Below are positions 1 to 5,845 of a stretch of 5,845 bases of DNA, piece by piece. Position numbers and translations under genes: made by a program. Each line of letters starts with the position of its first letter. The stretch's first letter is position 1. Under the pieces are notes generated by a model. That model was given only the letters and a program-made list of their open reading frames with translations. It was not told where the DNA came from and did not search any database. The stretch is from Candidatus Margulisiibacteriota bacterium (GTDB taxonomy: Bacteria; Margulisbacteria; WOR-1; O2-12-FULL-45-9), in assembly GCA_018817195.1 (NCBI GenBank), contig JAHIUL010000015.1:1-5845 (forward strand). Reading direction: 5' to 3'.

Positions 1-728
<728 letters not shown>

Positions 729-740
729 ATATTTACTATT

Positions 741-758
741 CTATGGACACCTCCTCAT
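741..758 (-). other. RBS-like sequence and 5-codon mini-ORF in the gdhA leader
   Basis: On the minus strand AGGAGGTG (748-755) is a near-perfect anti-16S match, but no ATG, GTG or TTG follows at normal spacing. An ATG at 758-756 overlaps it and opens a five-codon frame, M-R-R-C-P-stop, ending at 741, whose AGG-AGG codons are the RBS-like motif itself. It may be a ribosome standby site, a decoy, a minimal upstream ORF, or the relic of a duplicated RBS. There is no evidence that it is translated. Confidence 0.35.
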
Positions 759-773
759 ACAGGTTTATTTTTG

Positions 774-797
774 CTCTTTACAAGAGTCGCAAAGCGA
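774..797. repeat. Two adjacent small inverted repeats at the start of the gdhA leader
   Basis: CTCTT-TAC-AAGAG (774-786) and TCGC-AAA-GCGA (787-797) are perfect small inverted repeats placed back to back. In the gdhA transcript, predicted to begin near 797, they would form two hairpins at the extreme 5' end. On the other strand the first overlaps the -35 hexamer of the nrpR promoter and the second lies in its spacer. They could be 5'-stabilising hairpins or a second binding site for a regulator. Confidence 0.45.
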
Positions 798-805
798 GTT
801 ATTAT
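777..805 (+). promoter_or_regulatory. Predicted sigma-70 promoter of nrpR
   Basis: TTTACA (777-782) and TATTAT (800-805) are separated by 17 bp, each one mismatch from consensus. Transcription would start near 811-813, inside the 22-bp palindrome and about 30 bases before ATG 844. The -10 overlaps the -10 of the divergent gdhA promoter, so the two promoters are physically interlocked. Confidence 0.65.
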
Positions 806-833
806 TATACGGCAATCGATTGCCGTATGTCAA
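804..833 (-). promoter_or_regulatory. Consensus sigma-70 promoter of gdhA with the operator in its spacer
   Basis: On the minus strand TTGACA (833-828) and TATAAT (809-804) are both exact consensus hexamers separated by 18 bp. Transcription would begin near 797, giving a leader of about 125 bases before gdhA ATG 672. The 18-bp spacer is almost entirely the 22-bp palindrome, so a bound protein would occlude RNA polymerase. This fits a strong promoter that is held off by a repressor. Confidence 0.85.
807..828. promoter_or_regulatory. 22-bp perfect palindrome, probable NrpR operator
   Basis: The left half ATACGGCAATC is followed directly by its exact reverse complement, with the centre between 817 and 818. 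The core reads CGGCA-N6-TGCCG. Known archaeal NrpR operators have the same geometry: GGAA-N6-TTCC in Methanococcus and CGGTA-N6-TACCG in Methanosarcina. The site fills the gdhA promoter spacer and covers the predicted nrpR start site, and it lies next to the gene for an NrpR homologue. Assigning it to NrpR is inference from position and spacing. Confidence 0.8.
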
Positions 834-843
834 CAATAGTTTT

Positions 844-1815
844 ATGGAAAAGAAAATAAATACAATACTTAAAATAGTCTCAGAATCTGACGAGCCGGTT
901 GGGTCCAAGGATATTTCAGCCCGGCTGAAGGATTTGGGCATTGACTTGAGCGAGAGGACCGTGCGGCACCATCTGCAGCAGCTGGGCCAAGAGGGCCTGG
1001 TTAAGGTTTTTTGGAAAGAGGGCAGGATGCTGACCAAGAAAGGCCAGGAAGAGCTGGAGAACTCCATGATTTCAGAGAAGATTGGCTTAGTTAGTTCGCG
1101 CATTGAATCCCTTTCTTACCAAATGGATTTAGACCTTCAAGCTAAAAAAGGCACAGTAATTTTTAACTTATCACTTTTCCACAAAAGTGAATTTAAAAAA
1201 GCGCTCAAGATTATGGCTGAGGCATTTAAGAAAAATTACTGTATGGGTCAGATGGTTTCTGTAACTGAAGCAGGCGGAGAATTTGGCGGTTTGAAAGTGC
1301 CAACAGGCAAGGTTTGTTTTGGCACCATGTGCGCGACTAACTTCAATGGTTTATTGTTAAAAGCCGGCATTCCAGTTGAATCAAAATTTGGCGGGGTGCT
1401 GCAGATTGAGGACAATAAACCATTGCGCTTTACTGAATTGGTCAGTTACGCGGGCTCAACTTTAGACCCGCATGAGATATTTATCAGAAGCAAAATGACC
1501 AGTGTAAGGGAAGCGTGTAAAGGCTCAGGCAAAATTTTAGCAGGTTTGCGCGAAATCCCGGCCGCGTCTATTAAGCAGGCTGAAGCAATCATCAAGCAGT
1601 CTGAAGAAGCTGGTTTTGGCAGCGCGATTTATATCGGCAGGCCCGGCCAGCCGGTGCTTGGCATGACTGTTGGCGTTAACCGTGTTGGCCTGGTTATTCC
1701 CGGCGGTCTTAACCCTGTGGCTGCGTGTGAGGAATGGGGCATTGAAGTTGAAAGCAAAGCCTTAAGCGCGCTGGTTGATTGCCAGAATTTGGTTCGCTTT
1801 GATTCTCTGATATAA
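844..1815 (+). CDS. nrpR: NrpR-type nitrogen repressor (winged helix plus DUF128/NRD domain)
   Basis: This is a transcriptional repressor of the NrpR family, which in methanogens represses nitrogen-assimilation genes and releases DNA on binding 2-oxoglutarate. The 323-residue product has an N-terminal winged helix at about residues 4-66, with recognition-helix sequence LSERTVRHHLQQL (35-47). One DUF128/NRD domain follows at about 80-320, with TMCATNFNGLLLKAGIPV (161-178), KFGG (181-184), FTELVSYAGSTLDPHEIFI (196-214) and RPGQPVLGMTVGVNRVGL (266-283). Methanococcus NrpR carries two NRD domains; this has one, like the shorter members. ATG 844 is preferred to an in-frame TTG at 820, because the TTG lies inside the operator and almost on the predicted transcription start. 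No Shine-Dalgarno is visible. The gene is divergent from gdhA and probably autoregulated through the shared palindrome, and it is followed after 30 bp by the KaiC/ATP-grasp gene. Family identity is recognised from sequence; effector and targets are inferred. Confidence 0.9.
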   Translation: MEKKINTILKIVSESDEPVGSKDISARLKDLGIDLSERTVRHHLQQLGQEGLVKVFWKEGRMLTKKGQEELENSMISEKIGLVSSRIESLSYQMDLDLQAKKGTVIFNLSLFHKSEFKKALKIMAEAFKKNYCMGQMVSVTEAGGEFGGLKVPTGKVCFGTMCATNFNGLLLKAGIPVESKFGGVLQIEDNKPLRFTELVSYAGSTLDPHEIFIRSKMTSVREACKGSGKILAGLREIPAASIKQAEAIIKQSEEAGFGSAIYIGRPGQPVLGMTVGVNRVGLVIPGGLNPVAACEEWGIEVESKALSALVDCQNLVRFDSLI

Positions 1816-1816
1816 T
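1788..1816 (+). promoter_or_regulatory. Possible internal promoter at the end of nrpR
   Basis: An exact TATAAT (1811-1816) overlaps the nrpR stop codon, 29 bp before the next start. The best -35 candidates at 17 or 16 bp spacing (TTTGGT, TTGGTT) are poor. It may let the downstream gene be expressed when nrpR is repressed, or it may be chance in an AT-rich junction. Confidence 0.3.
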
Positions 1817-1824
1817 TTAAGCTC

Positions 1825-1831
1825 AAAGGTG
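1825..1831 (+). promoter_or_regulatory. Weak, distant ribosome binding site of the 850-residue protein gene
   Basis: AAAGGTG is the only Shine-Dalgarno-like sequence before ATG 1846, and its 14-base spacing is longer than usual. No alternative start codon lies in frame at better spacing. It belongs to an 11-base string, AGGTGTCGAGC, that also occurs at the gdhA RBS. Confidence 0.4.
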
Positions 1832-1845
1832 TCGAGCCACAATAT

Positions 1846-4398
1846 ATGAACACAGTAAGCACTGGAATAAAAGGGCTTGACCAGATTGTGCAAAACCTGC
1901 GCCTGGGCGACAACGTTGTCTGGCAGGTGGATGACATTGCCGACTACAAGCATTTTGTTGCGCCGTACGTTAAACAATCCCTTAAAGACAACCGGAAATT
2001 AATCTACATCCGTTTTGCCAAGCATGCGCCGTTAATTTCTTCTTCAAACAAAAAAGTTAAAACATACAAGGTTGACGCTGCTTCGGGTTTTGAAAGTTTT
2101 ACTAAAGAAGTCCATGCCATCATTGCCCAAGAGGGGTTGGAGGCCTTTTATGTGTTTGATTGTTTAACAGATTTGCTCAAAAGCTGGGCCACAGATTTAA
2201 TGATCGGCAATTTCTTTATGGTTACCTGCCCGTATTTGTTCAAATTAGACACAATTGCCTACTTTGCTATACTGCGCGACAACCATTCGTTTAAAACTAT
2301 TGCCAGGATACGTGAAACAACCCAGTTATTGCTTGATGTGTATCATTTTGAAAAAGAGTTTTACGTCCAGCCGCTAAAAGTGTGGGAGCGCTATTCGCCA
2401 ACTATGTTTTTGCCGCATTTAGAAGAGAAAAACAGGTTTGTGCCTATTACCAGCAGTGTGGACGCGAGCAAATTGTTTTCCTATATCTCGCAAAAAGGCG
2501 CAGAAACAGCGGAAAGGAACCTCGATTACTGGGACCGCTTATTCATTGCTGCAGAAGAGCTGTCTAAAAAGCGCGGGCAAATGCCTGTTAAGCAGAAAAT
2601 GCTTTCGCGCTTAGACCAGATCATGCTGGGCCGCGAAGCGCGCATGCTGGCGTTGATCAAAGAGCATTTAACGCTTGAAGATTTGCTGTCTATCAAGTCC
2701 CGCATGGTGGGCACAGGCTTTATTGGCGGCAAAGCTTTGGGCATGTTATTAGCGCGTAAAATTCTAGAACAGAAAATGTCCAAAATCCTTGAGCCGCACG
2801 ATTCCTTCTACATTGGTTCTGATGTGTTCTATACATATATAGTAGAGAACGGCTGGTGGGAATTGTGGCTGGAGCAAAAAACCGAAGCCGGCTATTTTAG
2901 CAAAGCAGCGGAATTGCGCAAAAAGATTTTAACCGGAAAATTTCCGCACGAAATCCGCGAACAGTTCCGCCAGATTATCGAGTATTACGGCCAGTCGCCG
3001 ATTATTGTGCGCTCATCCAGTTTGCTGGAAGACGCTTTTGGCAACGCGTTTGCCGGCAAGTATGAGAGCATTTTTGACGTTAACCAGGGCTCGCCGGAGG
3101 AGCGCTACCAGCGCTTTGAAGATATTGTGCGCCAGGTTTATGCCAGCACCATGGATGAAGACGCGCTCAACTATCGTTTGCAGCGGGGCTTGAGCCAGGC
3201 TGATGAGCAAATGGCTTTATTAGTCCAGCGCGTATCCGGCACACAGCGCAAACACCATTTCTTTCCTTATATTGCCGGAGTGGGCTTTTCTTACAACACT
3301 TTTGTCTGGCATAAAGACATGGACCCCAAGGCCGGCATGCTGCGCCTGGTGTTTGGCTTGGGCACGCGCGCGGTTAACCGGGTAGAAGGGGATTATCCTC
3401 GTATTGTAGCGCTTGACCAGCCCCTGATGCGGCCGTATGCCGGCATGGAAAAGGCTAAAAGGTTTTCCCAGCATGATGTTGATATTTTAAATATCCAGGC
3501 TAATGATTTACAGACCCTGGCTTTGCAAAAATTGTTAACAGACGAGCCGGAGGTTAAGCTTGATTTAATCGGCCAGCGCGACCTGGAAGCAGAAAACAAG
3601 ATGCAGCAGTTAAATATTAACGGCCAATCCTGGATCTTGACCTTTGACAAGCTTTTATCTCAAACGGATTTTTCTAAAACCATGCAGACTATGCTGAAAA
3701 CTTTAGAAGATGCCTACCAGTATCCTGTTGACGTAGAATTTACAGTTAATTTTAACCGGCAGGGCAAATATCAGGTTAATGTGGTGCAATGCCGGCCGCT
3801 GCAGGCCAGGGGAGAAGTCGCGCAGGTAAAGATACCCAGGGGGTTAACAGAAGACCAGTTAGTTTTTAAGTCCGAAGGCAATTTTATGGGCGGCAGTGTG
3901 TCGCAAAATATTAAGCGTTTAATTTATGTTGATACAGAAGCTTATCGGGACCTGTTAATGAACAAAAAGTTTGAAGTCGCGCGTTTGATAGGCCGGTTAA
4001 ACAAGGGAAGCCGCGGTATTAAGACATTATTAATTGGTCCTGGGCGCTGGGGCAGCCGCGACGCGACCTTGGGAGTGCCGGTTACTTTTGCTGAGATCCA
4101 CAATGTTGATGCGCTAGTTGAGGTTGACGATCCCCAGGGCGGGTTTATGCCGGAGCTTTCCTTTGGCTCGCACTTTTTCCTGGATTTAGTTGAGACCAAT
4201 ATTTTTTACACTGCGTTGTTCATGGACAACAAAGACGTTTGGTTTAACAAAGCGTGGTTGGATGGTTTAGCCAATAGGGCTGCAGAGATTATTCCAGAAG
4301 CTAAAGATTATGAATCAGTTATTAAGGTCCATGATTTTGATAAAGGCATCAAGCTCTTATCTGATTTAACCTCGCAAACCGTGGTCTGTATTAAATAA
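1846..4398 (+). CDS. KaiC/RecA-like plus PEP-synthase-type ATP-grasp multidomain protein, function unknown
   Basis: This 850-residue cytoplasmic protein has three parts. Residues 1 to about 190 resemble a KaiC/RadA core: STGIKGLD (5-12) is the usual lead-in and FYVFDCLTDL (101-110) sits where Walker B is expected. The Walker A loop, however, is replaced by GDNVVWQVD (21-29) with no GK[ST], so ATPase activity is doubtful. Residues about 285-655 are a PPDK/PEP-synthase N-terminal ATP-binding domain, with GFIGGKALGM (291-300), IIVRSSSLLEDAFGNAFAGK (386-405), GLGTRAVNRVEGDYPR (504-519), VEFTVNF (630-636) and VQCRPLQ (647-653). Residues about 670-810 form a separate conserved-looking domain, with IGPGRWGSRDATLGVPV (730-746) and FGSHFF (773-778). 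The phosphohistidine swivel domain and the PEP/pyruvate barrel of real PEP synthase or PPDK are absent, so it should not be called ppsA. I recall similar architectures annotated only as PEP/pyruvate-binding domain proteins. Probable co-transcription with nrpR suggests a nitrogen or energy-state role, which is inference. Confidence 0.85.
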   Translation: MNTVSTGIKGLDQIVQNLRLGDNVVWQVDDIADYKHFVAPYVKQSLKDNRKLIYIRFAKHAPLISSSNKKVKTYKVDAASGFESFTKEVHAIIAQEGLEAFYVFDCLTDLLKSWATDLMIGNFFMVTCPYLFKLDTIAYFAILRDNHSFKTIARIRETTQLLLDVYHFEKEFYVQPLKVWERYSPTMFLPHLEEKNRFVPITSSVDASKLFSYISQKGAETAERNLDYWDRLFIAAEELSKKRGQMPVKQKMLSRLDQIMLGREARMLALIKEHLTLEDLLSIKSRMVGTGFIGGKALGMLLARKILEQKMSKILEPHDSFYIGSDVFYTYIVENGWWELWLEQKTEAGYFSKAAELRKKILTGKFPHEIREQFRQIIEYYGQSPIIVRSSSLLEDAFGNAFAGKYESIFDVNQGSPEERYQRFEDIVRQVYASTMDEDALNYRLQRGLSQADEQMALLVQRVSGTQRKHHFFPYIAGVGFSYNTFVWHKDMDPKAGMLRLVFGLGTRAVNRVEGDYPRIVALDQPLMRPYAGMEKAKRFSQHDVDILNIQANDLQTLALQKLLTDEPEVKLDLIGQRDLEAENKMQQLNINGQSWILTFDKLLSQTDFSKTMQTMLKTLEDAYQYPVDVEFTVNFNRQGKYQVNVVQCRPLQARGEVAQVKIPRGLTEDQLVFKSEGNFMGGSVSQNIKRLIYVDTEAYRDLLMNKKFEVARLIGRLNKGSRGIKTLLIGPGRWGSRDATLGVPVTFAEIHNVDALVEVDDPQGGFMPELSFGSHFFLDLVETNIFYTALFMDNKDVWFNKAWLDGLANRAAEIIPEAKDYESVIKVHDFDKGIKLLSDLTSQTVVCIK

Positions 4399-4404
4399 TT
4401 TTAC

Positions 4405-4523
4405 GCCCTCACCCCCGGCCCCTCTCCCAGAGGGCGAGGGGAGAATAGAGTAGTAGCTTGCCCTCTCCCTCTGGGAGAGGGCGTTTGAAGAAAGATAAAT
4501 GGCTGAGGGAAAGTGGGTGAGGG
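4405..4523. repeat. REP/MITE-like GC-rich inverted-repeat element
   Basis: The outer arms CCCTCACCC (4406-4414) and GGGTGAGGG (4515-4523) are exact reverse complements. Inside are two hairpins. The left one (4419-4441) pairs CCCCTC with GAGGGG and, after a mismatch, CCC with GGG around AGA. The right one (4460-4482) is a perfect 10-bp stem, GCCCTCTCCC with GGGAGAGGGC, around a TCT loop. The two inner hairpins also resemble each other in inverted orientation. Elements of this CCCTCACCC...CCCTCTCCC style are dispersed in many bacterial genomes, and their minus-strand reading yields the familiar spurious peptide ending LALWERGRG. It lies just after the upstream stop codon and may hinder read-through, although no U-tract follows either stem. 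Confidence 0.8.
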
Positions 4524-4538
4524 TATTCGAGATGATCC

Positions 4539-4565
4539 TTGACATCTGCTACATAATTGTATAAA
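4539..4565 (+). promoter_or_regulatory. Possible sigma-70 promoter of the sigma-54 activator gene
   Basis: An exact TTGACA (4539-4544) is followed 15 bp later by TATAAA (4560-4565). The spacer is shorter than optimal, which often marks an activator-assisted or weak promoter. Transcription would start near 4572, giving at most a few bases before ATG 4578 or about 24 before ATG 4596. Confidence 0.45.
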
Positions 4566-4582
4566 CTACAAAATTGTATGAG
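4549..4582 (+). repeat. 17-bp tandem duplication spanning the -10 and the start codon
   Basis: Two adjacent units, CTACATAATTGTATAAA (4549-4565) and CTACAAAATTGTATGAG (4566-4582), agree at 14 of 17 positions, including AATTGTAT in both. The first supplies the putative -10 and the second contains ATG 4578. This is either a slippage duplication or paired binding sites for a regulator. Confidence 0.6.
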
Positions 4583-5845
4583 CCCAATGCGTGATATGAA
4601 AGTAAAGGTCTTGGCAGATGTTGGCGAAGCGCTCGCCGGTTCGCTTGATCTGGAAAAAAGCCTAGGCTCCATCCTCAACGTATTATCCGACTCCCTGGAA
4701 ATGAAACGCGGCACTGTTACTTTAGTTGATCCAATTACCAACGAGCTGCGCATTGAAGTTGCCCAAGGGTTAACCAAAAAAGAAAAAGAGCGCGGCCGCT
4801 ATAAAATAGGCGAGGGCGTTACCGGCAAAGTAGTTGAATCCGGCGAAGCCATGGTAGTGCATGATATTGAGGCAGAGCCGCTGTTCCTTAACAAGACCCG
4901 GGCGAGAAAAGATTTGAAACAGCGCAAATTTGCGTTTCTCTGCGTGCCGATTAAAGTGGGCAACAAAGTAATTGGCGCGTTATCAGTTGACCATTTATTT
5001 AAGGGCAATATTCCTTATGAAGAGGACACCAAGCTTTTAACTATTATTGCCTCAATGGTGGGACAGGCTGTAAAGATCCGAGATTTAGCAGAAAAAGAAA
5101 AGCAGGCAGTGATGGCGGAGAACGTCAAATTAAAACAGCAGTTAAAAGGCAAGTACAAGTTTGGCAATGTTATTTATACCTCTCCTGCCATGGAAACGGT
5201 TTTAGAAGGCGCGCGGCAGGTGGCGTCAAGTAATGCAGCTGTTTTACTTCGCGGCGAATCCGGCACTGGCAAAGAATTAGTAGCTGCCGCTATCCATTAT
5301 TCCAGCCTCAGGGCGCAAAAAGCTTTTATAAAAGTTGCCTGCGCGGCTTTGCCGGAGAATTTATTAGAATCAGAATTATTTGGCTATGAAAAAGGCGCTT
5401 TTACGGGAGCGATGGAAAGACGCGCTGGCAGGTTTGAGTTAGCTCATGGCGGCACTATCTTTTTAGACGAGATAGGGGACTTATCGCCTGCTACTCAAGT
5501 TAAACTTTTGCGCGTTCTTCAGGAAAAAGAATTTCAGCGCTTAGGCGGAACTGAGACCATCAAGGTTGATGTGCGAGTTATTTGTGCTACGCATCAAAAT
5601 CTTGAGAAAATGGTCAAAGAAAAAAAATTCCGCGATGATTTGTTTTATCGCATCAATGTTTTTCCAGTAACCTTACCCCCACTTCGCGATCGCAAAGAAG
5701 ACATTCCTCTTTTGGTTGCCCATTTTACGCACAAGTATAATAAAGAGAACAAAAAAAGCATTGAAGGCATCAACCGCGCGGCGTTAGATACGCTGATGGG
5801 GTATGATTGGCCAGGCAATGTGAGGGAACTTGAAAATGTAATTGA
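4578..5845 (+). CDS. NifA-like sigma-54-dependent transcriptional activator (GAF plus AAA+), C-terminus beyond window
   Basis: This bacterial enhancer-binding protein would remodel closed sigma-54 RNA polymerase complexes using ATP. From ATG 4578 there are 422 complete codons running off the window. Residues about 12-170 are a GAF sensor domain (SLDLEKSLGSILNVL at 22-36; GEGVTGKVVESGE at 78-90). A short charged, probably coiled linker follows (about 168-192). The AAA+ domain starts near 196 with Walker A GESGTGKE (226-233), the sigma-54 contact loop GAFTGA (273-278), Walker B TIFLDE (293-298), sensor I ICATHQNL (335-342), FRDDLFYRI (351-359) with candidate arginine fingers R352 and R358, and WPGNVREL (411-418) as sensor II. 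The Fis-type helix-turn-helix should lie beyond the edge. GAF plus AAA+ without a receiver is the NifA layout, but many other activators share it, so nifA is not asserted. ATG 4587 and 4596 are alternative in-frame starts; none has a clear Shine-Dalgarno. Confidence 0.9.
   Translation, partial: MSPMRDMKVKVLADVGEALAGSLDLEKSLGSILNVLSDSLEMKRGTVTLVDPITNELRIEVAQGLTKKEKERGRYKIGEGVTGKVVESGEAMVVHDIEAEPLFLNKTRARKDLKQRKFAFLCVPIKVGNKVIGALSVDHLFKGNIPYEEDTKLLTIIASMVGQAVKIRDLAEKEKQAVMAENVKLKQQLKGKYKFGNVIYTSPAMETVLEGARQVASSNAAVLLRGESGTGKELVAAAIHYSSLRAQKAFIKVACAALPENLLESELFGYEKGAFTGAMERRAGRFELAHGGTIFLDEIGDLSPATQVKLLRVLQEKEFQRLGGTETIKVDVRVICATHQNLEKMVKEKKFRDDLFYRINVFPVTLPPLRDRKEDIPLLVAHFTHKYNKENKKSIEGINRAALDTLMGYDWPGNVRELENVI

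Noticed and set aside
820..843. TTG 820 as the nrpR start, adding eight residues
   Set aside because: It lies within the 22-bp operator and only about eight bases after the predicted transcription start. The added residues do not belong to the winged-helix fold, and ATG 844 fits the family start.
765..1103. A 112-codon minus-strand frame over the start of nrpR
   Set aside because: It is antisense to the conserved winged-helix coding sequence and crosses the divergent promoters, with low-complexity composition.
1846..4398. Annotation as phosphoenolpyruvate synthase (ppsA) or pyruvate phosphate dikinase
   Set aside because: Only the ATP-binding domain of those enzymes is present. The phosphohistidine domain and the PEP/pyruvate barrel are missing and are replaced by unrelated N- and C-terminal regions.
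4460..4482. Classical intrinsic terminator after the 850-residue protein gene
   Set aside because: The 10-bp stem is strong but is not followed by a U-tract, and it belongs to a larger symmetric repeat element. A barrier effect is possible but a canonical terminator is not supported.
4409..4777. A 122-codon minus-strand reading frame
   Set aside because: It runs antisense through the start of the sigma-54 activator and then through the repeat element. Its LALWERGRG-type tail is typical of spurious translation of such GC-rich repeats.

Overview
The window looks like bacterial chromosome from an organism of middling GC content. The predicted promoters are bacterial sigma-70 type (one is an exact TTGACA/TATAAT pair), gdhA has a good Shine-Dalgarno sequence, and a sigma-54 activator with a GAFTGA motif is present. 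One regulator, NrpR, belongs to a family best known from methanogenic archaea. This mix, together with a GC-rich palindromic repeat and heptanucleotide repeats between genes, suggests an uncultivated or candidate-phylum bacterium (for example the Margulisbacteria/WOR-1 or Omnitrophica type). That taxonomic guess is weak.

Layout. (1) 1-672, minus strand: the N-terminal half of a hexameric glutamate dehydrogenase (gdhA), cut by the window edge. (2) 673-843: a 171-bp divergent intergenic region. It holds an exact-consensus promoter for gdhA, an overlapping sigma-70 promoter for the rightward gene, a 22-bp perfect palindrome shared by both promoters, and a gdhA leader with small hairpins, a heptamer repeat and a second RBS-like sequence. 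(3) 844-1815, plus: an NrpR-type nitrogen repressor (winged helix plus one DUF128/NRD domain). (4) 1846-4398, plus, 30 bp downstream and probably in the same operon: an 850-residue protein with a degenerate KaiC/RecA-like N-terminus, a PEP-synthase-type ATP-grasp domain and an uncharacterised C-terminal domain. (5) 4399-4577: an inverted-repeat (REP/MITE-like) element, then a promoter-like region with a 17-bp tandem duplication. (6) 4578 to the window end, plus: a NifA-like sigma-54 activator (GAF plus AAA+), truncated before its C-terminal DNA-binding domain.

How the parts may work together. GdhA makes glutamate from 2-oxoglutarate and ammonium. In methanogens NrpR releases DNA when 2-oxoglutarate is high, that is, under nitrogen limitation. 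Here one palindrome of the form CGGCA-N6-TGCCG fills the spacer of the gdhA promoter and covers the predicted start of nrpR transcription. One bound repressor could therefore shut off both gdhA and its own gene until 2-oxoglutarate accumulates. The GAF-containing NifA-like activator and the ATP-binding KaiC/ATP-grasp protein next to it suggest a wider nitrogen/energy control locus. That last step is inference from position only.
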